Program-made: the position numbers and the translations under genes
Notes under the pieces: generated by a model
Database searches by the model: none
What the model was told of the DNA's origin: nothing
The model's input: only the letters and a program-made list of their open reading frames with translations
Assembly (NCBI GenBank): GCA_035772405.1
Contig: JAYKKM010000228.1
Span: forward strand, 1-64,000
Reading direction: 5' to 3'
DNA: 64,000 nt
Source: Chrysogorgia sp. JL179-B06
Taxonomy: Eukaryota; Cnidaria; Anthozoa; Scleralcyonacea; Chrysogorgiidae
Part shown: one piece after another, positions 13,111 to 24,302 of the stretch
How positions within the stretch are numbered: the first letter of the stretch is position 1
How the letters are laid out: each line of letters starts with the position of its first letter

Positions 13111-13749
13111 TATGTTGTGCTACTCAAGCGATCCTGAATAGAAGAAAATATAGTGTATAAACCTTGCATAAAATATTTATTCAATAAAATTAGTTTAGAT
13201 GGTTTTAACATAACAGCACATGCATTTACAAACACTTAGATGAATAATTTACTATACAGTGGAACCCTATACCATGTAAAGAACTTTCATAAAATTGAGC
13301 AATTAATTCATTCTTGAATGCTTTCTCATTCTTGATATATACTTCTAATAATCCATGGGCTAATTTGCCACTCATAGAAACATATTTGGTCGTGTGCAGG
13401 AGTTGAGAACCCGCGGTACAGCCCAAAAAAACATTTCTTAATTATAAATACAAGTCCTTGCCAATTCTATTCTACTACTGTATAATAGATGATTGGGAAG
13501 CTAATTCATCAACTTGTACATTTCTAAGGGATTATACAAACACTCGAGAATAACGAAAATCACTTGGCCTACCACCTAGTGATTTTCATTGTTCTCTTGT
13601 GCTTCTTAACCCCTGAATGGCAAAACATAATACTTGCACTTGTTTATGAAATTTTACTTGACTGGGGCTCACTGTAGTGTAATAACAACAAAGAATAATA
13701 GAAACCTATTATATATAAAAAGTATATGTCTCATACAGTTATCTATTGT
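13111..13749. other. Region downstream of the SAM gene
   Basis: Unique AT-rich sequence between the left subterminal array and the last clearly readable SAM-gene exon. A minus-strand open stretch at 13226-13426 could be a terminal exon, but I see no convincing acceptor, so it is not called. Nothing else is recognisable. Confidence 0.5.
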
Positions 13750-14274
13750 TCATACCATTCCCGCATTCCGTAGTTCGGACATGAACGTAGAGTACTTTGT
13801 ACCTCGATACGTATTATCTGTAACCTGGAGACCAATGTCTTGCAGAAAGTATAAAATGCCTTCCATACTGTCAGGGTATGACACATCGAATACATAGTAC
13901 GCACATATGAGATTAATTAACGCTTTTAACAAGTTTGTATCTTTGCATTCTAAAAATGACTGGTCTTCCCCAGAGACAAACACTTGACTGATGCTTTCTG
14001 GAGAACCAATACATGTCAGGCGAAACTCCACCATCTTATTGCGGAACAACGACTCTGGGTTTGTAGAAGGCCGTATAAAAAAGAGCTTATATTAGGATGA
14101 TCTAAAAACTGCTATATTCCTACAAACTGGCATTATTTTATATGCATCTCAATAAGCCTTTCTGGCCTCGTTTGTGTGTCTGCAATTCAAAAGAATCTTT
14201 GCTTCCTAATGAGGCTACAAAGGCTAATTTAGATGCATACAAAATAATATTTAAAATGGTTGCATTATGAAAGA

Positions 14275-14390
14275 CTATACAGGGTGTATTTACTTGGGGG
14301 GTGCGCACCCCCCTGGCCTTGGCCAAGGGGGTGCCAATTGCCTTGTCAAATCCATTTTTTTGGATTTGGCAAGGCAATTGTCAAACAAAA
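14275..14390. repeat. GC/AT hairpin cluster
   Basis: Two adjacent inverted repeats: the palindrome GGGGGGTGCGCACCCCCC near 14295, and a stem CAATTGCCTTG/CAAGGCAATTG closing over CAAATCC-T7-GGATTTG (about 14336-14380). The arrangement resembles a short fold-back transposon, but no clear target duplication is visible. Confidence 0.6.
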
Positions 14391-14639
14391 ATAAAATAGA
14401 GACAAAATAAGATAATAGCATGATAACGTACAATAGTTAGACATAGAATAGCTGTGTCCCCTCCACCCTGCCTCGGTTGCGCCCCACAACGCGGGCCTGA
14501 TCTCACCTCGCTTGATCTGGTGGGGGGGGGGGGGGGTGTGTGGGGTGCTGGATCCATCACTGACCTATTGTTGTTTAAGCACAAGATTTTATGCTCCTGG
14601 GAATTTAAAATTACCATTTTTATTCAAACTGATGATATG

Positions 14640-14950
14640 GGATCTTACTACATCCCGGGCGTTCTTTGTCAGCGCCCGCAAGCACTTGTCCTCTGGACGA
14701 TCCTTTTATTAGTATTAAGGAAACCCAACCCCCAACACAACAAAAGATCCTAACCCTAACCCCCGCCTAACGGGTTTTCTAACCCTAACCCCCCGCCTAA
14801 TTAGTTTACTAACCCTAACCCGTTAGGCGGGGGGTTAGGGTTAGGATCTTTTGTTGTGTTGGGGTTGGGTTTCCTTAATACTAATAAAAGGTGCAGAAGA
14901 CGAGTGCTCGCGGGCGCTGACAAAGAACGCCCGGGATGTAGTAAGACCCG
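14640..14950. repeat. Long fold-back element with telomere-like core
   Basis: Two arms of about 140 bp are near-perfect inverted copies: TTACTACATCCCGGGCGTTC on the left pairs with its complement near 14945, and AAGGAAACCCAACCCC pairs with GGGGTTGGGTTTCCTT. The centre holds three blocks of CTAACCCTAACCC, the metazoan telomere repeat. It looks like a non-autonomous fold-back transposon. The interval 14391-14639 before it contains only a G-run (about 14521-14535) and unassigned sequence. Confidence 0.75.
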
Positions 14951-15563
14951 ATGATATGACAATTAATACTTTGACAATTTGTTATGCACCTTCATACGAT
15001 TAGAAGCTAATTTAAATTCGTTCAATTTTTGCTGCTTTTCAATGTTTCCTATCGTTGTTCGCTCTTTGTAAACAAAATGGCTGACAAAATCCATACCGAT
15101 CCATTATGGGAAATAATGGACCGACACGTGACGTGTCTCAGCCAATCAGAGCATGCAATTTCACCGGAAGTAGCTTGTGCCATATTATAATCCTCAATAA
15201 TGTATGAACAGTCAGTGTGGAAACTTACATCTTTAAACTTGAGAAGACTAGCTCCTTTCTTTTTTCTTGTTCTTCTCTCTATTGTTTCCACAGCTTTGAC
15301 AATTTCTTCACTGGATAGTGAACTCGCTTTCTCTTTCTTTTCAATAATTCTGAATGCTGTTTCTAACCGGCTCTCGGCTTCTATTAGAGCATCTTTGTTA
15401 ATAATTTGTTGCACTTCTTTTCTTACCTAAATGTTGTTTAAAAAACAATTGTAATCAATTGCAAGAACATTAACAAAAAATCCAAGAATAGTTCACTAGT
15501 GAAGATACCAATGACATCTTGAATATTAATTGTGTTGCTACGTCATAATAAAAAGAAAATTAT

Positions 15564-15691
15564 CTGTGGCTTGAAGATATGAATTTTATCTTCTTGTGCT
15601 GATAACAATATTTTGCTCATTCACTATGTTCATTAATATGTAATTTCTGTTTTCACAACTAAAAGATAAAATTCATATCTTCAAGCCACAG
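15564..15691. repeat. Short fold-back element (29-bp arms)
   Basis: CTGTGGCTTGAAGATATGAA at 15564 is answered by its reverse complement ending 15691; the arms are about 29 bp with a loop of about 70 bp. This is typical of a MITE. It lies in the intron between the 15229-15426 and 16094-16374 exons of the SAM gene. Confidence 0.75.
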
Positions 15692-15903
15692 TATAATATT
15701 CTCTATATCATGAACTATGAAACCTGTATTAACCCTGTAACTCCCACCATGTCAGGAGGTTTTTGTCTGACAAGTAAAATTGTCTGACATTAGACAGATT
15801 AAAAAATAAAAGTGCCAAATGGCACTGATGGGAATGAAAAGGTTAAGCGGTCATAATTGGGAATTAGCTTAGGGACTGACTGCAAAAAGGTGACCACATC
15901 CAC

Positions 15904-15984
15904 TTAAGGTGGTTCGATAGTCAAAATGGAGTCATTTTGAAATAAATGCAATTTCTCATGATTTAGACTATCGAGCCACCTTAA
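15904..15984. repeat. 81-bp MITE
   Basis: Inverted ends TTAAGGTGGTTCGATAGTC and GACTATCGAGCCACCTTAA (19 bp, one mismatch) close a 43-bp AT-rich loop. It lies in a SAM-gene intron. No superfamily is assigned. Confidence 0.75.
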
Positions 15985-16744
15985 TCAAGTACAATTCAAA
16001 GGTTACATGGAGAGTTTCATCTTGGTACGAGATTCCTATGTTCAAAAACAAATCATGTTACAATTCCTATGTACAAAACAAATCTGTACTTACATTTTCC
16101 GGGTTGCCCAGATATGGACACATTGTTAAAACTTCAATGGACGAAGTTGCAGTACTTTGAATAAATTTTCTTCTTTCACAAAAAGTGTCCTCGATCAAAC
16201 TTTTGTAGGTTTTATTGGACATAGATCCTGCTTTAGCATCTCTCAAAAGCTCCAAATTTCTTTTCTGAACCTCACCATTGTCTTCTTCATGTAACTTTAT
16301 TTTTTTTAGCTGTTGTATTGTTGGTAGATTTTCTCTTTGGGGAACATTGATTGGTCGAGTATCGCCTCTGGTTTCTAAAATATTGGCTCAACTGTTTTTG
16401 CACTGTTATCTATAAAAAATCAATCATTTTCTAGCATTTGTAATTTCATACTTACACCAGGTAGAGGACACATAACTTAATGAAATTACGTTATGGGTCA
16501 CAAAGTGCTAAACCTCTCAAATGCTAAAAAATATATTTTAGGGATGCATGCACGAGAACTTGTAGACAGAACTCAAATTGTTCTGGTTCTGCCCAAAACT
16601 CATAACAGGCAGACCTACATTAGAGGACAAAAATACCCTATTAAGCTGATTACTTTCAGTCACTCATTATTGAAATATCACTGACCAAAGTTTAAAAAAA
16701 TGACCAGTCAGCATCTTTAAGTATTTCATGTCTACTTTGTATCT

Positions 16745-19122
16745 CTAAGTAATTAGCTCCGTAGAACTTACATCATCTAAATATGGCGTAGAACCAACAG
16801 ATGCTTGTTTTTCAGTCAAACTGTGATGTATTTTTTCAATTTTCTCACTGAAAAAGTCAGCAAAATTGTTAGCCAATACACCATTGTTAGAAGCAGACGG
16901 AAAGCGTTGCACCACCTTCTTTTGGAGAAGTTTATTGACAGTTCTAAAAAGAGTTTTCTGATCATCAGAGTGTTCATGGATGATCGAAGAGTAATAGGAT
17001 GACTTTAAGGAATCAATGAGGTTATTAACAACACCGCACTGGTCAACATAATTGTCGCGGTCTAACTGCAGTCCTGTACTCAGCCATTTCCTCTCACGGC
17101 GTCGTCTCTCCCGTTTCTTTTCTGCCATTTCCTGTGTATACCACAAAGCCGATGGACGGATTGTAACAAGCTTACTTCTCGAAGGGGCATGTTTATCCAA
17201 CAATTCCCGAAGAACATTATCATAACATGTTACCAAGATGTTCAAGTCCGAGGAAGGCTTTTTGAATAAATTTGAATCTAAGATGTCTGCAGAGAAACGT
17301 TCCATATCAATACACCGAAGTTTCCGAAAATCAACTATTTTCCTTGCATACTTGGGTTTCTGCAGGTGTAGATCACAGTGGATGGCATGATGGTCAGATA
17401 TCACAGGATCTCGAACACATGCAGAGCTTTTTGATAATTAAGTCCTCAGATCTTGTAATAGCAAGGTCCAAGGTATGGCCATTCTTGTGGGTTTTACCCC
17501 TCACATGCTGCTTTAGATCAAAGGCTGCAAGAATATTAGTGAACCTTTTTGCATAACTATCACTGAGATCGTCAACATGAAAATTAAAGTCACCAATTAA
17601 TAAAATATGACCCGGATACTCAGCTAGAACCCGCTCCAGTAGTCGCGAAAATTCCTCATAAAAAAGGGCGTAGGTGGATTCAGGTGGCCGATAGATTACA
17701 AGGACCCTTAAATGTACACGATTTCTAATCCTTACATCCATGAGTTCAAATGTCTCAAAAGTTTCACAGATAATACTATTCACCTCAAGACTGTCTTTGA
17801 ACAATACACCAACACCCCCACCCCTCCCATGCACTCGTGGATTGTGAAGAAATCTATATCCAGTAGCACACATGGTACCCATTTCCACAACATCATAATC
17901 ACCGTCATGGAACCATGTTTCAGATAATGCCAAAACGTCAATATCATTGTCAACAGTAAAGTCCTTAATCACCATCGCTTTCTTGCGTGCTGATCTAACA
18001 TTGAGATGAGAGAGACGCAAACAAACCACGTTCTGTCCTCTAAAGGCATTATTATTGACTCTGCAAACTGGAACAAGGTTGTCCTGCACGCATGACCGAT
18101 TGTTATTTGTTATGTCTGATCTATTGCATAATCGCACTGGGATAGAATGGCAGGAATTCCTCAATTGTTGATATTTCATACAATTAGAATTAACGATTAT
18201 GCAATTGGTCGGGTTATGCCCACGAAGAGATGTTTTCCGAGCATGACGATGAGTTGTAGATCTTACAGTAATTCTTTCATAATTAACGGACTCTGGGCCA
18301 GGTAGCGGGTGAACATCACCACTCAGCTGGATGGAAAGAGCCAAGTAGTTGAACGTAGCATCCGAATTTGAATAATACGAAATGCGGCTTTTCAGCCATT
18401 TCTTCTTAAATAATAGCTTTGGCACTTCTTTCTTGATGACACAGAGAAGTCGAACACCACAGTTGACACTGGCCACTGTGTAGAAGCCATCTCCAAGGAT
18501 AACCTCATTAATAGACAATCTCAAAAAGTAAATTCCAGGGTTTTCATATACCCTTGCGTTATCCGGAGAAAGTGTCAAAAACTCACAAAATTCTGGTTCG
18601 GGTGAATAAATCGCTTGAATAAATCGCTTGGTTGATTTCTGATATCCTTCTTTTGTCTTTTGATGGCGAAGCGGCAATAACCTTTTGTATGGTCATGTAA
18701 ATTAGTTCAAGTCTGTCCAAATATAAAATTGGGCAAAATGGAAGGCGAAAATTCGTCTCCCAAGACCTTCTCTTGGACGGAAAATCAACAGAAATGTTGT
18801 CATCTGCGTCCCTGATCATATACCCAACATTGTGTGATCCATTTCGATCCGATAGCGCTGTATTAAACGGCGAATCAAGTATAGCCTTTCGTGTGTTCAT
18901 ACAAATCGGGCCAAGTCCGTTCAAGTGCGAGGTCAGGCAGAAGGGAAGACGAAAATTAGTCTCCCAAGGCTCTTTCTTGCACAGCAAATTCACGAAAACA
19001 TTACTATCCACAATTCTGAACGTGTAGTTAACATTGTGCGCCCCACTTCGATTCAAAAGCGCTGTGTTTACAATTAAAATAGTGAAAACGGTACAGAACC
19101 AGAAATCATGACTGCACGCCAT
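16745..19122 (-). pseudogene. CR1-like LINE, endonuclease half only
   Basis: Minus-strand non-LTR retrotransposon piece. An N-terminal part (19122-18583) contains two copies of a roughly 65-residue repeat sharing WETNFRLPFC. After a frame change near 18670 comes a stretch with SGDVHPLPGP, a variant of the 2A ribosome-skipping motif. Then an apurinic-type endonuclease follows with LSHLNVRSARKK, LALSETWF, LLIGDFNFH and, after another frame break near 17410 in an A-run, SDHHAIHCDL. The copy stops after the EN-RT linker (NNFADFFSEKI), so the RT is missing. LINEs normally lose their 5' end; losing the 3' end implies a later deletion or rearrangement. It abuts the internal duplicate at 19126. Confidence 0.85.
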
Positions 19123-19125
19123 GAT

Positions 19126-20625
19126 TAATGCTTATATGTGAGTGAATAAGATAAGACATAAAATTATAAATAAATTATATTAATTAGCGAAATAACTTTG
19201 AATTTGTGGTCATGTGTTTTGAATTATAGGCACTTCTTCAAAATCCAAATGTCTTGCATGAGATTGACAATCCTCATTTTTCATCTGATTCACTTTGTGA
19301 TGTAATGGATGGAGAATTCTTCAAGAGCCACCCAATATTTTCTGTACATGATGATGCTCTTCAGCTGATTGGATACTATGATGATCTTGAGATAGCTAAT
19401 CCCTTGGGCTCAAAAGCAAAGATACACAAGATAGGTAATATATGCATTATCCACTTTTTAAATGAATCTGACCATTGTATCACAGAGGTAATAATGTCTG
19501 CAATTTATTGGTACATTACCAGTAATATTCAGGGTTCAATAGCCCGGCAAATTCGCCATGTTTAATTTGCTGGCAATTTGCTATGCATTTGCAGTAGGGT
19601 CGGTCGGTCGGGAAAAAATGGAAATAAAAACCTGCCTCGCCGGTGAAAAGCCTATGTATGAGGTTGAAAAAGCACAAAAATAACCAATTTTTGATCAAAG
19701 TAAATAATAGGTATATACAAATTTTATTTTGGTCGGATCTATGCCCAAACAATTAAATTGGTGTGTCCTTATGCAAAACAGCTGGCTACAAAAGTAGCTA
19801 AACTTTTATTTTACAGCTTTAAACTTTTAGTTTTAAGCCTACAAAAAATAAGCATGCTTAAATATTATTTTAAACTCTGATATTTCCTCACTGAAACTAT
19901 ACTTTGTTCCTACAATGAAAATTTCCATGGGCTGGTTGTCCAAAAAGTGATTAACTTAATCTAGGATTAAGGCTACTCCTGGGGTTAAAAATCTCTAACA
20001 CTAAGTTAGCTATTCTGGATTAATATTGCCTTGTTTAAAGGTACAGTAGATTAGTGAGGGAGTTGGTAATTGTGGATTAAGAATTTTAATCCAATTGCTA
20101 AACTAGCAATGAAGAATGAGAGAAAGCGCAAAATGAATTTTTAGAAATTAATAAAATCATGGAAAAGTGGAAGTCTAAGATCTAGATGTTATTCAGTCAA
20201 ATCTCAGTAACATAAAAACCTGAACAAAAGAAAGCAAGAAATTTGCCTGGAAATAATTGTTGAAGTCAATTCAGAGCATTCGGTGCAACGCATTAAAGAT
20301 AAGTGGTCTCCACTTATCGTTATGCATGATCATAGTTTGGCAACAAAGGAGTTTACTACATATACCTGTATTAGCAAGAACAGCATAATTAGAGCCAAAG
20401 GCAGTTGACCTTCTTCGAAACCACCCACAGCTGGGACAGAGAAAACTATCATGATACTTTTCGAAAACACACCATCATTTACTGGCTTTGCAGGCTTTGT
20501 AACAGGTATGAATCGTTGTAAAATGTTGTTGTTTACATTGTGGACAAGTTTAGGTGTGTTCAAAAGGCAAACATTTATCTTGTGAAACATAGAGATTCTC
20601 AGGAATTAGATCTCTCTGAGCATTA
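19126..20625 (+). repeat. Duplicate of transposase exon 3 and intron 3, empty of the YR element
   Basis: Near-identical to 30791-31527 joined to 55669-56402. It contains a copy of transposase exon 3 (19230-19434 region, missing 6 bp relative to the real exon) and the start of intron 3. At 19870/19871 it reads ATTATTT|TAAACTCTG, exactly the sequence the YR retrotransposon interrupts in the other copy. Small differences (about 42 bp extra near 19608-19650, a 30-bp repeat missing near 19565) show the copies diverged only slightly. It is a fragment, not a gene. Confidence 0.92.
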
Positions 20626-22400
20626 ACAGCTACTTTGCGTCGGTGTTCACGAGTGAGTGTACTTGTGAACACGATACTGATATTGAGTTCTCTCAACCCT
20701 CTGATCCTTATTTGTCAAATATATCCTTTGATCATAGTGATATTGTGACTGTGATCAGGGGTTTGGATGTGAACAAAGCTTCCGGCCCTGACAACATCCC
20801 TGTAAGGCTTTTAAAGGAGACTGCCGATATAATTGCCCCTTCTCTGTGTGATTTATTCAACAAATCAATCAACGTTGGTTCATTTCCCAATGAGTGGAAA
20901 TGCGCAAATGTGGTCCCCGTATTCAAAAAAGGCGATCAAGAATATGCTGAGAATTACAGACCGATCTCGTTACTCCCAATTATTTCTAAAATCATGGAAC
21001 GATGCGTACTCAACGCGATCAAAGATCGTGTGTACAACTTAATTCATAAATGTCAGCATGGGTTTATCGCAGGCCGGTCCTGTGTTACTCAACTTGTAGA
21101 GGTTCTCGACACTATTGGAGCCCAACTCGACGCCAGCGGTCAGATAGACATTGTATATCTCGATATGTCTAAAGCTTTTGATAAAATAAGCCATCGACAG
21201 TTGATTCAAAAATTGGCCAGTTATGGTTTTGGTGGTAACCTTTTAAATTGGTTGATTTCCTATCTTTCCAACCGCACTCAGCAAGTCACAGTCCCTGGAG
21301 GGACTTCAGACAAACGCTCAGTGAGTTCAGGAGTACCTCAGGGCTCAATCCTTGGACCAATGCTGTTTTTATTATTCGTTAATGATTTGCCTAATACGGT
21401 TGTGTCCAGCAATGTCGCAACATTTGCAGACGATACCAAAGTTTTTAAGATTATTAAATCACATGATGATGCTTCCAAGTTGCAGTCAGATCTGAATACC
21501 ATTAATTCTTGGGCGGAAAATGCGGGCATGACGTTTAATAGAAAAAAGAGTAAAACAATGCGAATCACCCGCAAGCGTAACCCAATTAACAGCAATTATA
21601 TGCTGGACGACTTCCCTCTCGACTCCAGTAAGACTGAGAAAGATCTGGGTGTGTGGATCACTGACAACTTAACCTGGTCAAAGCAAGTGACAGAGCAGTG
21701 TACAAAGGCCAACAGAGTGCTTGGATTCGTTAGACGAAACTCAAGAACTATAAAGTCTACCAGTATAAGGCGCTCGATGTACCTTGCTCTCGTGCGGCCT
21801 CACCTAGGATATGCAACTCAGGTGTGGGCCCCGCAGATGAAAGATCTAATTAGAGAAGTAGAACGTGTCCAGCGGCGTGCGACAAAGTGTATACTAAAGT
21901 TGCCATTCTTCTGTGAACAGTCGTATAAAGATAGACTGCTTGAACTAAAACTTCTCCCGTTAACTTACTGGCACGAATTTTTAGATATAGTATTTTTTTT
22001 TAAAGTTATAAATGGACTAGTAGATATCAACCCAGTCATTATACCGAAAGTCCGTATTGCACGCCCTACTAGATCTACTAGTAATTCTGCATCCATCCAA
22101 TACCTAGTCCGTAAGTGTAAGACCTCTACCTTCCAGAAATCTTTTTTTAATAGGTCTTCCCGCGTGTGGAATGTCCTGATGAGTGTTGTTGACAATCTTA
22201 ATACTGTCGATTTAAGTTCTTTTCGTCGAAATCTGTTTAATTATTATTTTACTGCACTTTCGACATCGTATGACCCCGAAGACCCACGTACTTGGAAAAC
22301 TATATGTATGTCATGCAACTCACCACGAAGCTTAGCATCCGCTATAGTATGTTGTTTTTAAATAAATAATTACTTATTATTATTATTATTATTATTTGTA
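20626..22400 (+). mobile_element. 5'-truncated CR1/Jockey-type LINE (RT half)
   Basis: Begins directly after the internal duplicate with a frame reading NSYFASVFT, the usual EN-RT linker, continues through a complete RT, and ends in a (TTA)n tail at about 22374-22397 following AAATAAATAATTAC. This is a standard 5'-truncated LINE insertion. It is not the missing half of the 16745-19122 LINE: both contain the same linker region with different sequence. Confidence 0.88.
20643..22361 (+). CDS. LINE reverse transcriptase (partial ORF2)
   Basis: 572 residues with all RT blocks in one open frame: KASGPDNIPVRLLK (about 40-53), YRPISLLPIISKIMERC (about 105-121), QHGFIAGRSC, motif A YLDMSKAFDKISHRQL, motif B SSGVPQGSILGPMLF, and the catalytic FADDTKVF. 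A C-terminal thumb region follows with YLALVRPHLGYATQVWAP, the block shared by CR1, L2 and Jockey elements. The endonuclease is missing, so the protein is partial and the insert is dead, although its remaining frame is intact, which suggests a fairly recent insertion. The start given is only the first in-frame codon, not a true N-terminus. Confidence 0.9.
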   Translation: MFTSECTCEHDTDIEFSQPSDPYLSNISFDHSDIVTVIRGLDVNKASGPDNIPVRLLKETADIIAPSLCDLFNKSINVGSFPNEWKCANVVPVFKKGDQEYAENYRPISLLPIISKIMERCVLNAIKDRVYNLIHKCQHGFIAGRSCVTQLVEVLDTIGAQLDASGQIDIVYLDMSKAFDKISHRQLIQKLASYGFGGNLLNWLISYLSNRTQQVTVPGGTSDKRSVSSGVPQGSILGPMLFLLFVNDLPNTVVSSNVATFADDTKVFKIIKSHDDASKLQSDLNTINSWAENAGMTFNRKKSKTMRITRKRNPINSNYMLDDFPLDSSKTEKDLGVWITDNLTWSKQVTEQCTKANRVLGFVRRNSRTIKSTSIRRSMYLALVRPHLGYATQVWAPQMKDLIREVERVQRRATKCILKLPFFCEQSYKDRLLELKLLPLTYWHEFLDIVFFFKVINGLVDINPVIIPKVRIARPTRSTSNSASIQYLVRKCKTSTFQKSFFNRSSRVWNVLMSVVDNLNTVDLSSFRRNLFNYYFTALSTSYDPEDPRTWKTICMSCNSPRSLASAIVCCF

Positions 22401-22711
22401 TATTAGTCATGTAATTATGTACTGGGGCCGCAGTAATTGGCTATTGCTGTTGCGGTTACCCAGCCTGTATTATTATGAGGCGAAGTTAATAAATTCAAAA
22501 AAATTTTTTTAAATAAATACCTCATGTTTTTTTCTCAGTCCACGGCCTATAATAAATGTTTGGCCTAATAAATTGCTCTATTTATAACTCAAGGATCAAT
22601 TAGGTTTAAGGTATACTGCTGACATAAGGAATTACATTTCAAGCAAAGGCCCTTCATGCATCCCTCTGAAAAGCTACCATTTCTGTATATGAAATTATTT
22701 TCAAAACTTAC
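22401..22711. other. Non-coding stretch after the LINE
   Basis: AT-rich sequence between the LINE tail and the third SAM-gene exon. It is probably SAM-gene intron, as the GTAAGT donor of that exon lies at its right edge. Nothing else is recognisable. Confidence 0.5.
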
Positions 22712-23678
22712 CCAATAACTTGAGGGATTGGAATCTTTCAGCTCTGGAAATTTATCACATAGCATGATTGCTATTCTTTTGTAGTCACCTTGCCTTGGGT
22801 GACTTGACAGTCCAAAGTAGAATGAACCAACATCCACAATTAGTTGCTTTCTTACAGGTAAAGTGGATCCTTTACTAATCGCAACTTCCACACGGACAGA
22901 TAATCTCTCGGGGAAAGGCAAATTATCTGGGAGTGCATTGGTCTCTAACTGCTTCAGGGTTTTATTCTAGAAAGGTTGTGGTTTGGGTTTCCCATTGTTA
23001 GTTTCTTTGCCATTGTCGATTGCTTTGTCATTGTCGGTTCCTTTCCCACTATCATCTGACAAATCAATACTAGTTGGTGTTGATGAACTGGTTGAAGGTT
23101 GTGAAAGCACTGGTTCATCAGCATCAACCTCTTTTACATTCTAAAAAATACAGTTGAACCTTAGGTGTGAGCATTGTTGTACTGTGTTCACTCAACAACG
23201 GTAATTCAATATCTCACTCATGAGATATTGTTCTGGTACACAAACTACATAATTAAAATATTAGTTATAAATACATAGATACAGTAAAACCCCGCGTATA
23301 AGAACCTAGAATTTAAGAACCTGTTAGGCTAAAATTTCTTATTTAGACCCCCTTTAAATAAGAACCTGTTTAGGCTAGAATTTCAAGCAGGTTCTTATTT
23401 TATCAAATAGAGTCAAAACTCTATTACGCTATTAACACAAAGTAAGTAAAATGACCCAAAACTCTAGAAATATCATTAAAATAATAACATGTCTATATGA
23501 ACACGACAACAAATAACTGTATTTCTTCAGTGAAAATATTACATAACAACCTCAACTACTAGTGACTGTATTATAAAGCAATGTTTCCAGCATCAATGCA
23601 TCATGGACTGTTTACATGAAGTATATTATTGACAGCATTGCAGTACCTGTACATCAGTCAACTGTGTTGATTATATTA

Positions 23679-24083
23679 TCAAGACTGGCACTTCTTGATA
23701 TCACTGACGTTAAGGTCTTCAACAAATTCATTTTTGCTTAGCCTTCTCAGAAGCCTCTCGAGGTACTGTTTACTTCCCACAAGTCTATAGTCAACAGGAA
23801 ATTCGAGGCCTTTTCCATGTCCTGCATTATATCGATGACCAATACACTCAGCTTCCACTTCCCCACCATCATCCAGAAACTTGTTAAAGAGTTTTGAAAG
23901 TTCTATGGGTACATGCCCAACAGTGTGCATTTCCTGGTTTTTCACAGCAACAGCGTATTTGTCGTGTTCATTGCTTTCTTCGATTTCGCACCACAAGATC
24001 TCCCCAACACAAACGGTTATTTCCTTGAAATATGCGTGGTAGCCGCGAACACTTGCTTCGATGTACACTTCATACTCTGCCAT
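23679..24083 (-). CDS. HIRAN-domain protein carried by the Tigger element
   Basis: The ATG at 24083 gives 134 residues (MAEYEVYIEASVRGYHAY...). An upstream in-frame ATG at 24176 exists, but the extra 31 residues look non-homologous and overlap the promoter region. Residues about 8-100 fit a HIRAN domain: VRGYHAYF, GEILWCEIEESNEHDKYAVAV, TVGHVPIELSKLF, and a late ECIGHRYNAGHGKGLEFP. HIRAN domains in HLTF/Rad5 helicases bind 3' DNA ends. Stand-alone HIRAN proteins are scattered through invertebrate and fish genomes (family memory). Its position inside the Tigger TIRs, divergent from the transposase, suggests an accessory transposition or repair role. That role is inferred. Confidence 0.8.
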   Translation of the reverse strand: MAEYEVYIEASVRGYHAYFKEITVCVGEILWCEIEESNEHDKYAVAVKNQEMHTVGHVPIELSKLFNKFLDDGGEVEAECIGHRYNAGHGKGLEFPVDYRLVGSKQYLERLLRRLSKNEFVEDLNVSDIKKCQS

Positions 24084-24302
24084 TACTAATCCACAGAATA
24101 TCAAGCTCACTTTGCAATTTAACGAGCACAAACGACAGAAACGTGAGCGAGAAATATGCTTGAGACAGCTTGCCACAGTTTGAGTTTATAAAAAATGGAG
24201 GCGAGTCTTTCAAAACCGCTGACCGTTTGGATTGCTGAGCCAATATAAACTAAACGGGGGGTGAGATAGGTGCATAAAAGTTTGCTTTTGTAAAATAAGA
24301 AA

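Noticed and set aside
16745..22400. Twin-priming inversion of a single LINE (EN half minus, RT half plus)
   Set aside because: Both pieces contain the same EN-RT linker region with different sequence, so they are two LINE families; 1.5 kb of other DNA also separates them.
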